A stretch of 64,000 nt of DNA from NCBI RefSeq assembly GCF_031877795.1, contig NC_133954.1, positions 7,407,256 through 7,471,255 of the forward strand, read 5' to 3'. Source of the stretch: Strix aluco. Lineage: Eukaryota > Chordata > Aves > Strigiformes > Strigidae. Shown here piece after piece: positions 28,112-40,944 of this stretch. The notes beneath the pieces are model-generated. The model saw nothing but the letters and a program-made list of their open reading frames with translations, did not search any database and was not told the DNA's origin. A program made the translations under genes and the position numbers. Position 1 is the stretch's first letter; each line of letters starts with the position of its first letter.

Positions 28112-31100
28112 ATGAGCGGCTCTTTTGACAAGAAGCTCTCCAGCATCCTCACCGACCTCTCGGGCTCGCTGAGCTGCCATGCCGCCTCCAAGGACTCTCC
28201 CACCTTACCCGAGTCCTCCGTCACCGATCTGGGCTACTACACCAGCCAGCATGACTACTACCCGGGCCAGTCCTACAGCCAGCCCGTGAGCCACTACCCC
28301 TACCACCAGTTCAACCTCAACGGCATCGGCGCCGCCGGCACCTACTCGCCCAAATCCGACTATTCCTACAGCCCTTCCTACCGCCAGTACAGCCACTTCA
28401 GGGACCAGCAGCTCCCAGCCCAAGAAGCAGGTAGGATGCTCGGGAGAGGGGGGCCGTAGCCATCCCGCTGGTCCCTTGGCATCGCAGCGGGGGCTTCGCC
28501 ACGTTGCACCCCTCTAAGTGTCCCCAAGTTGGGGACGGGGCGGCCGCAGGGCTGGGGAAGGGGGTGTTGTTCCCGCCGAAGGATGGGGTGGATGTTCGGG
28601 CAGCGCTCAGCCCCCTCCGGCACCCCCCGTGCTGCTGGGGGGGGATGCAGTGGGATGGAGCCACACTGGATCCGGGGGACCCCCCGGTGGGGGGGACAAG
28701 GCAGTGCCACCAGCGGGATGACCCTGAGCTGGGGAGCAGGGGGGGTGGGTGTCTGCGCTGGGACCCCTCCGCCATCCTCGGCCTCACACCTCCGCTCTCT
28801 GCCCAGTGTCGGTGAAGGAGGAGCCGGAGCCGGAGGTGCGGATGGTCAACGGGAAACCCAAGAAGATCCGCAAGCCCCGCACCATCTACTCCAGTTACCA
28901 GCTGGCGGCTCTGCAACGCCGCTTCCAGAAAGCCCAGTACCTGGCGCTGCCCGAACGGGCTGAACTGGCCGCCCAGTTGGGGCTCACCCAGACTCAGGTA
29001 AGGGCTGAGCCCCCCGTCACCCCCCGCCACCCCAATTCCCAGCCACAGGCAGGAGAGATCGGCAAGAGGGGAAGCCGGAGCTGCCCCCCTCCCCTTGCAA
29101 AACCCAAATCTGGGGGGGTTTGGGAGAGGGGGGGTCTGTTCACAGCTGGATGGTGACAGCCATGGGGGGGCTGGGGGTCCCCAGTGATGGATGCTCCCTG
29201 TTTGCTCGCGGGCGCAGGGGTCCCTGACGCCAGATTTCCCCGCACGAAGCAGATTTGCTTTGCCAAGGGAAAGGTGGAGAGGAGGGAAGGAGCAGAGAGA
29301 GGGACAGACCCAGCCATGCCCCCCGCTCCCCAGGTTTCGGGGTTTATCCCCTTCCCTCCGGAGCCAGCCCCATCCCAGACTCTGAGGCCGAATCCTGCCC
29401 CGGTGCCTGGAAGGGTCCTGGGTCAGCAACTCACCCATCCTCCTGGGCATGCGGGACGCCAAATCCCAGGCAGGATGAGGTGCTGGGGACGGGGTGCTCA
29501 GGATGAGGCGCTGGGGACGGGGTGCTCAGGATGGGGCTCTCAGGACACCCCATCCCAGCAGCAGGTCCTGGCCCTGAATCCAGCCGGATCGTGGGGTCCT
29601 GAGGGCCAGACCCTGCTCCCCTCAGCAGGATTTCTGGGGCTCCCCTTGGGTCCGTCCTCCTGGCGCTCCAGCTTAGTCCAGGCAGAGAGAAAGGATTTGG
29701 GGGCAGGACCCACAATCCCCCCCCAGGGACCCTGCGCTGGGGGTGGCGCTTTAGGCTGGACTGGATGAGCCGGGATGAGTGCGATGGGCTTCTCGCCACA
29801 CAGCACCCAGATTTGGGGCTAAACCCTTGCTTTTGGGATTTGCCTGGCGTGGGGACAACTCGTCCCCGCCGATCTGTTGGCGTGAGGGCGAGTGGGTTGC
29901 CACCGCTGTCACCGCAGCGCGCGACTCCCCCGCACCCCATCCTGTCCCCGGCGCCCTCCCTGCCTGCGGGCCGGCGCCGGCGCCCTTGTGCCGCCCTTGG
30001 CGCGGCGCTCCCCAGTGCCCGGCCTTCCTCCTCCTCCTCCTCCTCCCTTGGGCGATGAAGCAATCGGGGACACTAGGCAAAGGGCTGACGGAGCGCGTCA
30101 CCCGCTCCCAGAGGGACATCCTGTTTGGGTGACAACCACCGCCCCCCCCCACCCCTTCCCCAGGGGCCAAGGGCGTCCAAGCGCCGACGCCTCACCCAGC
30201 ACCCGGGACGCTCCCGACGCCCAGCGCGCCGGGCGGGTGTCCCATGATGCATGGCATGACGGGCTTCCCACGACGCCCCGCGTGTCCCCAGAGGGGCTTC
30301 CCGCGATGCACCGCGTCTCCGGGGTCCCCGCGACACCCATGGAGTGGGTGCCTTCCCACGGTGCATGGTGTGACACCCACATCCCAGGTGCCTTCCCGCG
30401 ATGCACCGTGTTTCTGGGGTCCCCGTGACACCCATGCACCTTGTCCCTTCCTGAGTAGCATCATGTGTCTGGGGTCTCTGTGACACCCATGTCCCTTGTC
30501 CCTTCCCACACCGCATCGTGTGTCTGGGCTCCCCGTGACACCCATGTCCTTCGTCCCTTCCCACGTTGCATTGTGTGAGTGGGGTCCCCTTGACACCCAT
30601 GTCCCTTGTCCCTTGCCATGTTGCATCGTGTGTCTGGGGTCTCTGTGACACCCATGTCCTTCGTCCCTTCCCACGTTGCATCGTGTGTCTGGGGTCTCTG
30701 TGACACCCATATCCCTCGTCCCTTGCCATGTTGCTCGTGTGTCTGGGGTCTCTGTGACACCCATGTCCCTCGTCCCTTGCCACGTTGCTCGTGTGTCTGG
30801 GGCCTCTGTGACACCCATGTCCCTTGTCCCTTCCCGTGTTGCATCATGTGTCTGGGCTCCCTGTGACACCCATGTCCCTCCCCACATTGTATTGTCTGTG
30901 TGGGCGCCCGTAGCACCCATCTCCCAGGTGCCTTCCCGCGTGCCCGGGGTCCCCACATCACCCCCATCCTGGGTCCCCTTCCCGCGCCCCCCTGAGCTTC
31001 CCCGTTCAACCTGGGCGTTCGCTTTCGGTGGCGAGGCGCTGACCGCTCTCCCTCCCTGCCAGGTGAAGATCTGGTTCCAGAACCGTCGCTCCAAGTTCAA

Positions 31101-31404
31101 GAAGCTCTACAAGAACGGCGAGGTGCCGCTGGAGCACAGCCCCAACAACAGCGACTCCATGGCCTGCAACTCCCCCCCCTCCCCGGCCGTCTGGGACAGT
31201 AACTCTCACGGCAGCGCCACGGGCCGGACCCCGCTCCCGCAACCGCTTCCCTACAGCTCTTCCCCGGGCTTTTTGGAGGAGCACAACCCCTGGTATCACC
31301 CCCAGACCCTCAGCGGACCCCACGGACCCCACCAGCCGCCGCCGGCCACCACGATGCATCACACCTCCCCGGGGCCTCCCCCCAACACCGGCGCCGTCTA
31401 CTAA
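28112..31404 (+). CDS. DLX3: Homeodomain transcription factor DLX3
   Basis: Distal-less family regulator of skin, tooth, feather/hair, bone and placenta genes. Three exons: 28112-28430, 28807-28997, 31063-31404, with the stop at 31402. 283 residues (human 287), no frame breaks. Start [18 protein letters not shown] is the DLX3 signature. The DLL_N region covers about residues 27-107. The homeodomain is residues 127-186, from [20 protein letters not shown] to [14 protein letters not shown], with helix 3 at the exon 2/3 border and the DNA-contacting Asn at 177. The C-terminal part is Pro/Ser-rich and ends NTGAVY. It is convergent with DLX4 and divergent from ITGA3, as in mammals. Confidence 0.97.
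30240..30900. repeat. 55-base minisatellite in DLX3 intron 2
   Basis: About 12 tandem units of 55 bases, clean at about 30465-30880 and more diverged before that. Core: GTGTCTGGGGTCTCTGTGAC followed by ACCCATGTCC...CACGTTGCATC. Because 55 is not a multiple of 3, a minus-strand open frame cycles through all three frames and stays open for over 100 codons. This is an artefact, not a gene. Confidence 0.92.
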
Positions 31405-31489
31405 CAGCCCGGAGTGAGAAAAGGAACGAGAGACAGTGGCAGAACTCCTTTGCCTCCTTTTTTTTCCCCCTACTTTTTGTTTTTTCTTC

Positions 31490-31520
<31 letters not shown>

Positions 31521-32690
31521 GGACACCCATGTACACGCACCCCTAGATATACACTTATATATCCTATCCAGCTCATCTCAGGAACAAGAGGACTGCAAAG
31601 GGTTAAACTCGTTAGCTCCCAGCCCAGGGCAGGCGAGGAAAAGGTGGCGAATTCTTCTTATGCATTTTTTTTTTCTTTTTCCATCACCCCCTAATAAAAA
31701 TGACCCCCGAGGAGCCACATCTCACCGGGGGTCCTTCGCCGGAGCTTTGCTTCTTGGGGTCACCCCGATGAGCTGCCTTGGGGGAGGCTGCCCCACGCCG
31801 CGACACCCCCCCCACCCACCCCACCCCCCCCCCGAGCGCGAGTGGGCACCCAGGAGGGGCCTGAGGGGCACCCAGAGCACCCACACCCCGGTCGGGATGG
31901 AGCCCGCGGGGAGGAGGACGCGGTGTCGCGGCGTGTGGGTGCTCATCGCCGATGCCGAAGGAGTGAGACCCAAAATCCAGCGACCAGGAGCAGTTTGGGG
32001 GGGGCCACGGACACCCCACGGGAGCAAACCAGGACCCTCAGCCCAGCAGCTTCTGTGGCAGCTTCGCAGGAATCGCCCGGGACGATGCTCAGACAATAAG
32101 GTGGTTATTTAAAAATAAATAAAAAGTGTGGGGGGATAAAATATTTTAATATTTAAACAGTTCAGGAATGGATTAAGTTATTTTTTAAAGAGAAAAATTG
32201 TGCTAATGTCCGTTTTCTAACAGTGCCTCCATCTGTGTCAGTTAAGCTAATGGCGAAGCAGAATGCCTATTTTTTACATAAATCGACAACACATTTTAAA
32301 GAAAAAAAAAAAAAACCTCTTTACTATTTTTTAAGAGAATGATGCTATTTTTTTAAAAGCAGAAAATGCAGTTTTAAGAAGTGTTCATATGTGTTGTACA
32401 GTCCCGAGGATCTTATTTATGTTGCCTTATATAAATAGGGGTGTATGGGGGAAAAAAGAGAGTGTACATAAGGTTCGTTTGTATAAAGTTGATCCAAACC
32501 AAACTGGTTTCGGTCTGGTTTTTTGTTCTTTTTTTTTTTTTTTTTTTTTTTTGAGGGAAAAAAGAAAACCCTGGTTGACAGGAGCCCCCCTCTAAGGACA
32601 GGGGCTTCCTCCGAGCGTTCTTTGCTGCTTTCCTAGTGAACAAAAGCTGATCTATAAATGTTAATAAAAATGCTTTGAATTTGAAGGCTC
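31405..32690 (+). other. DLX3: DLX3 3' untranslated region with poly(A) signals
   Basis: AT-rich DNA after the stop, with T/A runs at 31489-31520 and 32530-32553. AATAAA at 31693-31698 is a possible early signal. AATAAA at 32663-32668 is the likely main one and would give a 3' UTR of about 1.3 kb, similar to mammalian DLX3. The stretch 32100-32420 (many TATTTAAA-, TTTTAAAG-type words) is unusually AT-rich for this locus. Confidence 0.7.
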
Positions 32691-35600
32691 CAAACACCAT
32701 TTTTTGGGAGGTTTTTGGTGAGCAGGGAGGAGCTCAGGAGTTTTCTGCCTTGGGAAACGCGGAGTTAAACCCTGCGTTCCTGTTTTTGGGGGGTGGTTGG
32801 GGACTGGCGATGGGCACGGCCGGTGCCGGGTCACCCCGAGTCCCGTTTCACCCCGTCGGGAGGGAATTTGGGGGGAGGATTTTATTCCTGGTTTGCAGAG
32901 TCTTCCCCGAACCGCCAAGACCTGCCGCTTCCCTCCCGCTCCTCTTACTGGGACCAGTAGGCTCCTAGCCATGCAAACTGGGAGGGTGACTTGGCTGCCC
33001 CGGTGTCCCTTTTGGGGACACCCCATGAGTGAGGGCTGGCAGGGGACGGGACCCCCACCAAGGCCCCCACCCCACGGGACCGACGCTCCGGAGATGGGGA
33101 CTTTCCCCATCGGCGTTACGAGGGCCGGGAGGGCATGAATGACCCAAAGACCCCCCCAGATGTGGGGCCTCGGGATGGTGACGGGGACAGTCCCTGGGGC
33201 TGCGCCACGCTGGTCACCCTGCCCCCCTGTCCCCGGTGTCCCCGACACCGTTTCACAACTGGGAGCGCAGCAAAGGGTCGGGGGCTGAAGCCCCATCACC
33301 CACCCCCAAGCCCCACTGAGCCGCGCTGGGGACAGGGGACTTTGTTCCCAGCATCACATCCCCGATGGCCTTGGAGGGCCCCCCCCTCAGCCCCCTGCAC
33401 CCCTCCGTGGGGTGGCTCCGGGGATGGTCCCTCTGCGCCGTCCGGGGACACCCCCAGCACCGTGGGGTGTCACACACCGGGCACAGCCGGGACTTTTGGT
33501 GTCCCCAGAGGTGTCCTCGCGTCCCCCTTCCCACACGAGGCCAATCTCACACCTTCCACCCGTGGGGGGGGTTTCCCCAAATCCCCTCACGGGCTGCACC
33601 CACCGCCAACCCCATCCCCATCCCGTGCCCCCCGCATGCCAGCACCGGGCGCAGCCGGACCCCCGGGCATCCCCGGACGGCGCCTGCATGACCAGGCCGG
33701 TTGTAAAGAATTAAGGGGTGCTGCCAGCCCCCCGTCCCCCAGCGCTCGGGGTTGGGGTTGGAGGCTGCGTGCAAACCGCCCCGGAGCCGGCAGGCGGGCA
33801 GACACGCTGGAGACACGGGGGTTATTAGGGGGAAGCTGCCAGCAAGAGCGAGGAGGCGGCGGGTTGGGAGAGGAGGAAACCGAGCGGCGTTGCCTGGAGT
33901 GAGAAGCACGGCATGAGCTGGCGCTGGTTTATTTATTTTTATTTTTTTTTCTTTTTTAATTTAGGGGGGGAAGGGAAAAAAAAAAAAAAAAAAGACAGAA
34001 GATTACATATCCGTGGATTATATAAACGCTGGGTGCATCGCTGCCTGCGGACAGGCACTAATCCTGCTCCTCTCCAGCACTGCCCCCCCTGACACCCCAG
34101 GGATGGGCACTGGGGAAGCTTTTGTGCTCATGTAGACCCCCCCCCATCCCTCCTGTCCCACTCCTCTGTCCCGGCCTCAGAGCATGTCCCAGAGCCTGCG
34201 TGGGGCTGGGGGGTCCGGGGGGTGTCAGCACCTGCAGCCCATGGGGTGCCAGGAGCCAGGGCTGGCGCAGGAGCCTCTGGCCCCTCTCAGCTGCCTCCCC
34301 CCTGCTCCTCCTCGCTCAGCCCCATCTCCAATAGCCCCAGGGTGGGGGGGTCACCACCAGCATCACCTGCAGCTCTTCCAGCCCAGAGGTGGCCAAGACC
34401 TCCCAGAGCTCCCCAAAAGGGGCTGTGGGACCCCAACATCCCTCCCCAAGGACGAGCCCGCTCCTCCTGCCAGCAGTGGTGGCCCCAGTGTGCTCCCCAA
34501 AGCAGAACAGGGCCTGAGAGCCAGAGGCAGGACCCCCCCTCGGGGTGGGGACATCACCCTGTAACCCCACTCCTCCCAGCGCCCCTCACCCGGCCTTGGC
34601 ACAGGAATAAAATGACCATCCTTCATTATCCCAGTTATCCCAGTTACCCCCTGCTGGCACCGGGGACGGAGAGCGGCACTGGACGGTACCGGGATGGGGA
34701 TGCTGGGGACACCCAGCCCCTCAGAGGGGATTTTACCCGTGGCTACATGCAGGATGAGGGGTCAGATGTGGTTTCCTGCCCCCGTGGGTCCAAGCTGTGT
34801 GGCAGCAGCACCTGATGTCCCACCGGTGTCCCCACACGCCTCCGTCCCGCGCGCACAAGCCCCGGCGCGCAGCCCTCCCAGCGTGGCACACGTTTCCTGC
34901 CCCGTTGCAACACGCCGCTTCCAGCCGCTTGCGTCACGCTGCTGCCAGCACAAAGAGCGGGGGCAGCCGCCTGCCCACGGCCCGGCCTGGCAGCCACCGT
35001 GTCTTCATCCCCTCCCCAACTCTTGGCCAATCCGGCACGCGGCAGTCAGTGCCGAGCAGTCACGGCATTGCCACCAGCCGGGTCCTCGTCACTGTCGTCA
35101 GCTCTGGAAAATAGGACAGAAACGCTCCCGAGTGGCCTCGGGGACCTCTCAGCTCCATGCTCTGTCCACGTCCCATCACCCTGCCCAGGCTGGGGATGGG
35201 AAGGGGACACAAAGTCCCCCCGCCACTGCCCAAACCTGCCCTGGCAATTTGAAGGGGCTGGTTGGATTTCCAGCCTGTGCAGGTGGAGGGAAAAGGGACC
35301 CAAACAAGCCCAGGGACATCCCTGACCCCAGTGGGGTTTCCCCCATCCGGTAGGTTAAACCCTACCAGACTGGGATGTCTGGGGGCTCTTGGCCTTTTCT
35401 GAGTGTCCCCAACTGGGGACGCTTTTGGCTGGTGGAGAAGAGCCAAGACCAGCTTCAGCAAGGCCGTGCTGGCCACGCCGCCCCTCTCCCGGGGCACAGA
35501 GGAAAGCGGGGTCACTGTCCGGTTTGACTGCGGAGCAAAAGGCAGAACAGCCCCCAAACTCCCTCCTCAGGGCACAGGACCCCATCCCTGTCCCCATCCC

Positions 35601-37320
35601 CATCCCCCAGGAGCATCCCGAGCAGGAGCCAAGCGCAGGCGGGCGGCAGCAGGGGCTGGGAAATGGGCTGGTGCCGGAATTTCGCTGCACCCAAGGGTGC
35701 CCGAACTGGGATCTGCTCCCACGCGTCAGGGCAGGAGGGGTCTGGGTGCAGGGGGGAGCCGCGGGCAAAGGCGGCCTCCCCACGGGGTCCGGGCGCCAGC
35801 CGCCGTCCCGGCCGCACCGCGAGCGCCGGGCGGGCCGGATCCAGCCCCAGGAGCCTCGGCTGCTGCGTCCCTCCTGCTGCAAGACGGGACCTGCGAGCGG
35901 CTCTGGCTGCAGGTCCTTGGCAGCACATCCGTCGGGAAAGCCGAGCGGGCGCCATGGCCTCTGCCTCCTGCTTCCCCCGTCCTGCCAGATCCTGCCCCTC
36001 CCGGGCATGCCACGCCACCGAGCCCCTTCCAAGCCCACCGCCAGCTCTGCAGGAGGTCACCCCAAATTCACAGGGCGGGGATGGTGCTCAGCACCCGGCT
36101 CCTCGGTGGCGGCACCCTGAGGCATCCAAGAGCCCTTTACAGCCGGGATCACACCACGCTTCAGCCCCTTCCCGTGGCTGGAGAGTAATTCCTGGAGGAA
36201 AGCCCCAGTTTGGGGTTAATTCCACCCGTGAGGAGCTGGGTTTTCCACAGTCTCTGGATGAGAAATTCTCCTTTTCTCCAATATCGGTGCAAAGCAAATC
36301 CATCTGCCGCCCTAAAGCCTCGGTGGGGAGGATGGGCTCCATCACTCAGGGAAAATAAAGCCAGTCTTGCCCTGCACAGACCCCTACTTGTGCCAGACTC
36401 GTCCCCACTCGTGGACACCACCCACCCATGCAGGGGACACCACGCATCATGTCTTGGCCCCGGACCACAGTTGGTCCCGGCTGTGGTGTCTCGTGGGGTG
36501 CCGAGCCAGCCCGTGGGCCCCACATCCTCCACGTGCCACCGCTGCATTGCGGAACACAGCCAGGGACAACCACGCCTGTGTCCCAGCGGGGTCACCGCCA
36601 GCACCCCAAACCTCTCAGCAGGGCGTGGGGGGGCAGTTTGTGTCCAGCCCCGTGGCTGCTGGCAGGGACCCGGGGCTCCCCACACGCCTCTGGCCCTGGG
36701 GCACGTTGTTCCCACGCTCGGCGCCAGATCCCCAGCCCTGCCCATCTCCCAGCTATCGATCGCTTGTTCAAAAACCCAACTCCCAGGTGGGAGCCAAGAG
36801 CTCCAAAAAACTCCGGCCCTACGTGCTGCCGAAGGTGCAAACAGAGCCACGCTCAGCATCGCCGCATCGCTCCCTCCCCGACCTTGCCGGCTGGGATGGA
36901 AAACGTGGTCCCTGGGGCAGGAAGGGACCCTTGGAGTGGAGGAAAAATAAGGTGGGAATATCTGGAGTGAGGATCATGGCACGTTTGTGTCACAGAGCAA
37001 ACCTCGGTACGGACCCGCTGCACCGCTGCCCTAGTGCGAGTCTCGTCCCCATCGTGGGTGACAAACACTGAGCAGGATTGGGAAAAATGGGAAATAATGA
37101 TAACGTATTTTCCAGCGGGTTCTGGCCTCTGAAAAGCACAAAGGGAGAGGTTGCCCACTGCCAAACCTGCAGTGGAAAAATATCCCCTGCTCCCAAACAC
37201 CCTCGCTCCCAGGGCCAGGTATTGATGGGGGCTGCTGGAGACATGGGGCAGTAACCCCAGGCTTGACCCGCCCTGGGGTCCCCAGCCTGCCCTGCGTCCC
37301 CCCACCCTCCCTCTCCCACC
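32691..37320. other. DLX3-DLX4 intergenic DNA
   Basis: No exon can be supported here. It is mostly GC-rich single-copy DNA, with a T-rich/A-rich pair of runs at 33928-33993. A more AT-rich block starts near 36200, and 37080-37240 (AATAATGATAACGTATTTTCC) may belong to the enhancer that follows. Confidence 0.55.
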
Positions 37321-37445
37321 CGAATTAAGGGAGACATCTTCAACAGCTCCAAATTGCCCATAATTACTCCGAGGAGGTGGCGAGAAGCCCTTCACCAAGG
37401 GGCCTGGGTCCACAATTACTATAATTGCGTCTCCATTTCGGGGGA
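37321..37445. promoter_or_regulatory. Candidate DLX3/DLX4 shared enhancer with palindromic homeodomain sites
   Basis: A compact block with TAATTA at 37361-37366 and a perfect palindromic pair CAATTA-CTA-TAATTG at 37413-37427. TAATTGC fits the published DLX3 site (A/C/G)TAATT(G/A)(C/G). It lies between convergent DLX genes, where such pairs keep their shared enhancers in other vertebrates, so auto- or cross-regulation is plausible. No alignment was possible. Confidence 0.45.
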
Positions 37446-37669
37446 GCGATGTCTGAAAATAGCGGTGGGTCCCACACAGATGTTTGGGGGGGGGACACAC
37501 AGCCCAGCCCTCTGCTTCAGTGCCCCCATCCCCGTCGGGCTGTATTCCCCAGGAGCTTTTGGAGACAGAAGCCTCCGAGGAGCAGGACCGAAGCATCACC
37601 CCAAAACTGGGGACAGACCCCCCCAAAGGGAGTGACAGGTACGGAGGAGCAGTCTTTCCTTTACAAGTG

Positions 37670-38088
37670 TACAGACTATTTATAAATGGGGGGGCACAGA
37701 CAATAACAGACAGTATTTATAAATAAAGCCAGGCTGGGGGTGTCCAGGGACTCCCCAGCCCCCCAGCCCCTCTCGGGGCCCCCCCTGCCCCATGTCCATG
37801 AAAGGAGGGACCCGGGGCTGCGGCTGGAGGCCAAGTCCTGTCCCTCCGGGACGGGCGCACCAGGGCGTTTTGCCAGAGCTGTCTCACTTCGGACCGCAAT
37901 GGAGCAAGCGATCCCCATGTTCCTGCAGACCATGGTCGCCTTCCTCCTCCTCTTCCTCCTTCTCCATTCACTGGGGTCCCCCAGGGCTTTGCTGGGCTCC
38001 CCGGTCCCTCGGGGGGGGGGGCAGCAGCAGAGCATCCCCCCCTTGCTGGCTCCTTCTGGAGCTGGTGGGTGCTGGAGCCGTGGCAGCA
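37670..38088 (-). other. DLX4: DLX4 3' untranslated region
   Basis: Follows the DLX4 stop. Its far end carries two copies of the palindrome ATTTATAAAT (37678-37687 and 37715-37724) beside TACACTTGTAAAGG. No AATAAA is seen on the gene strand; TATAAA inside the palindrome is a possible variant signal. End position uncertain. Confidence 0.5.
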
Positions 38089-40944
38089 TCACATCATGGG
38101 GGCCCTGGGGATGGTGTCCTGTGGGTGCGGCTGGTACCAGGCTCCGAAGCTGTTGATGTAGCTGCTGGGGGCCAGGGGGGCCCCTTTGCCTGGCACGGGG
38201 ATGTCCCACAGCGGGGGGATGTTGGGGGAGCAGGGGGAGAGGGAGGCGGCGGTGTGGAGGTGCTCCCCGTCGGGTGCGCTCGAGCCTTGCTTCATGATCT
38301 TCTTGTACTTGGAGCGTTTGTTCTGGAACCAGATCTTGACCTGTGGGGGAGAGAGGGGTGAGTGGGGAGGATGGGGTCTGTGGCCAATGCCCCCCCATAA
38401 ACCCCCCCCATCAATAATTACAGACCCCTCTGGGGTCCCTGTCTCCCCCATCTACACCTGGGGGCACAGCCGATTCGGGGTGGGGGTCTGGGAGATAAGC
38501 CGGGCTCTGAGCCCAGCCCTTTACAAGCCACCAGGGACTCCACTAAGGGTGGAGGAGATGGTGGGAAGAGGCACAGGGAGCCCAGAGAAACGTGCGATAA
38601 ACGGAGTCCCCACACATGCACATCCCCACATGTCCCCACGTCCCCCCCCTCTGGCGCAGGCTGTGGCCCCCACCAGCCCGGGTGCCGGGGCTGGGCCGGG
38701 GTGCGGCGCGGTGGGGCCCGCCGCGCTGGGGTGGTGGCCCCGCTCATTCCTCCCCGCGGTCCCCCCCGCGCTGCCGGCAGGTTCCCACTTGTCTCCTCTT
38801 CCCCGGCTTTATGAGCTCGCTTCGCCCCTGGCTCCGGGCTGCACCGCTGCCGCCTGCCTGTCTCTCCCCATCGCCTTCAAAAACCCACTCGCCCCGTCCC
38901 GCGGCCCAGGGCCGCCCAGCGCCGGGCACGGCCGGGCCAGCAGCCAGGCTCCGGGGCTGGGAAAGTCCCGGTGCCGCTGGGAGGTGCGAGCAGGGGCGCC
39001 CCAAACCCGAGCCCCGGGGGCCCACCGGCGCCAGCTCCCCCGCCGCGGCACAGCACGGCTCGGGCACGTTTCCAGTTGCACCCCAGCATCGTGCTGCAGC
39101 CTTTAATCCGGAGTCACTCCCGGAGCAGAACCCCCCCCACGTGGCGCATCACTGGGGCTATAACCGGCCCCTCGCCCCTCGTCAGGGCCGTACCTGGGTC
39201 TGGGTGAGTCCCAGTTGGGCCGCCAGCTCGGCACGCTCCGGCAACGCCAGGTACTGGGTCTGCTGGAAGCGCTGGTTGAGAGCTTGCAGCTGCAGGCTGG
39301 AGTAGATGGTGCGGGGTTTGCGCAGCTTCTTCCCTTTGCCGTTGAGGCGCAGCTCCCCGTTGGCGATGGCCGGGGGCTTCTCGTGCTCTTGGGGTGGGAG
39401 AGGAGCAGAGAGTTAAACCAACACGCTGGGAGGTTAAAAAAAAACCCGACAAAAAACAACCACCCCAAACCATCCCACCCTGGCCCTGGGGGGCTGCAGC
39501 CGGTTTTGCTTTTTGGCGGTTACTTTTGGAGGGGAGGGGGAATAAATAGGGGGGGACCTGGTTTTGCTGTGGGGGTTCGCTTAAACCTCGGGTAAAGCAA
39601 AGGGGAAATGGGAGGGGGAAGGGAGGGATGGGATTATTCATTCACTATCACCACTCAGATCCCAAAGCAGGCAGGCCACAGGCCCCTCTGCCGTGCACCC
39701 AAGTTGGGGGGGGGGCAGGCAGGGCCCCACGGGGCGGCAGAGGGTGCAACAGGAGAGACTCCCCTGCACGGGGGGGCCTTGCTGTGGGCACGCTGCCCTG
39801 GGCAGCCCCTTGCTGCAAGGTCTGTGCCCCCTCCCAGACCATCTCCTCGCCCCTCCGTGCTGTTGAGCATCCCCGGGTCCTTCTTGGACCCCGTGGTTTA
39901 TGCGGGGTAGAAACCCGCGGGGGCTCGGAGAGGCACCGGGGACACGGTGGTCCCTGGCTCAGCACCACGGGGCTGACGTGGGCGAGCGCAGGCCACGGCG
40001 GCGAGCGCGTCTGCGCACCCACAGGCACCCCGCACACCGTCTGCTCTGGCCACGGCCGCGGCTCTCCAGAGCCGACGAGGGTCCGACAGGGCCTGGGGGG
40101 GCTCAGCCGGACTGGGGACCCCTCCATGGGGCAGCCCCGGGGGTCGCTTCCCTCCGGCGTGGCTCAGTTTGCAGTTTTCTGCATCGGCTTTTGGGGAAAA
40201 TAGTGGGGAACGGGGATGGGACAGCGCAGGCAGCTGAGATCGGAGCGTGTTGGTGGTGGGGCACAGGGGAGAGTCTGCCCGGCCCGGGGGGGCTCAGAGG
40301 GGCAGGATGCGGGCAGCCGGGGGTCTTGGGGGGCAGATCCAGGCAGCCGGGGGTCTGCTGCTCCCCATCCCCGGGGTCTCCACGCAGTCACCCATCCGGA
40401 CGAGGCTCCGGTGGGTCCGGGCGCGCTGGGAGTGGGGGGCGACATCACCCCCGGCCCCCTCGGGTCCCCTCAGGGACCTCCCCACCGGGCCGAGCCCCGC
40501 ATCGCCGCTGCCCCGACGGGGCGGTTAGCAGCCCCCAACGCGCTTCCGACGGCTCCGTCCCGGTTGTTCCCGGTAAATCCCCGTCGCTCCCGGCTGGGTG
40601 GGTGCCCGGGGGGCGGGTGTGCAGCGCCGAGCACCCCGCGCCCCCCCCTTACCTGCGTCCTGCAGCCTGGCGCCGTGGGCCAGCCCGGCCGGGGGATGCT
40701 GGGCGCCGGGGGGGGGGTAGGGCAGGTAGGGCCCGCCGGGGGGCGGCGGGGGGGCACCGCCGGGGTACGGGTAGGGCCCGGGCCGACCGTAAGAAGCGAA
40801 GGGCGACGGGTCGTGCTGGGGGTGGCCGGCGGGGTGGAGACCGTGCAGCGGGTAGTGCGGCGGCGAGGGGTGACCGAGCTCCAGGAAAGCGGCTTTGGAG
40901 GGGTCGGGTCCCAGCAGGCTCTCGGCCACGGAGCTCATGGTCAT
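38089..40944 (-). CDS. DLX4: Homeodomain transcription factor DLX4
   Basis: Distal-less family factor, partner of DLX3 in the convergent pair. Three exons on the minus strand: 40653-40944, 39194-39387, 38089-38340; the GT/AG borders and phases fit. 245 residues (human 240), no frame breaks. Start at 40944 ([20 protein letters not shown]). A Pro/Gly-rich N-terminal part ([19 protein letters not shown]) follows. The homeodomain is residues 119-178: [20 protein letters not shown] to [14 protein letters not shown]. The tail has [22 protein letters not shown] and ends APMM, as mammalian DLX4 does (SPQMM). The [10 protein letters not shown] helix-1 sequence separates it from DLX3 and DLX5. Confidence 0.96.

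Noticed and set aside
30192-31100. A 302-codon minus-strand frame with repeats of 18-19 residues
   Set aside because: Product of the 55-base minisatellite in DLX3 intron 2, and it runs antisense into DLX3 exon 3.
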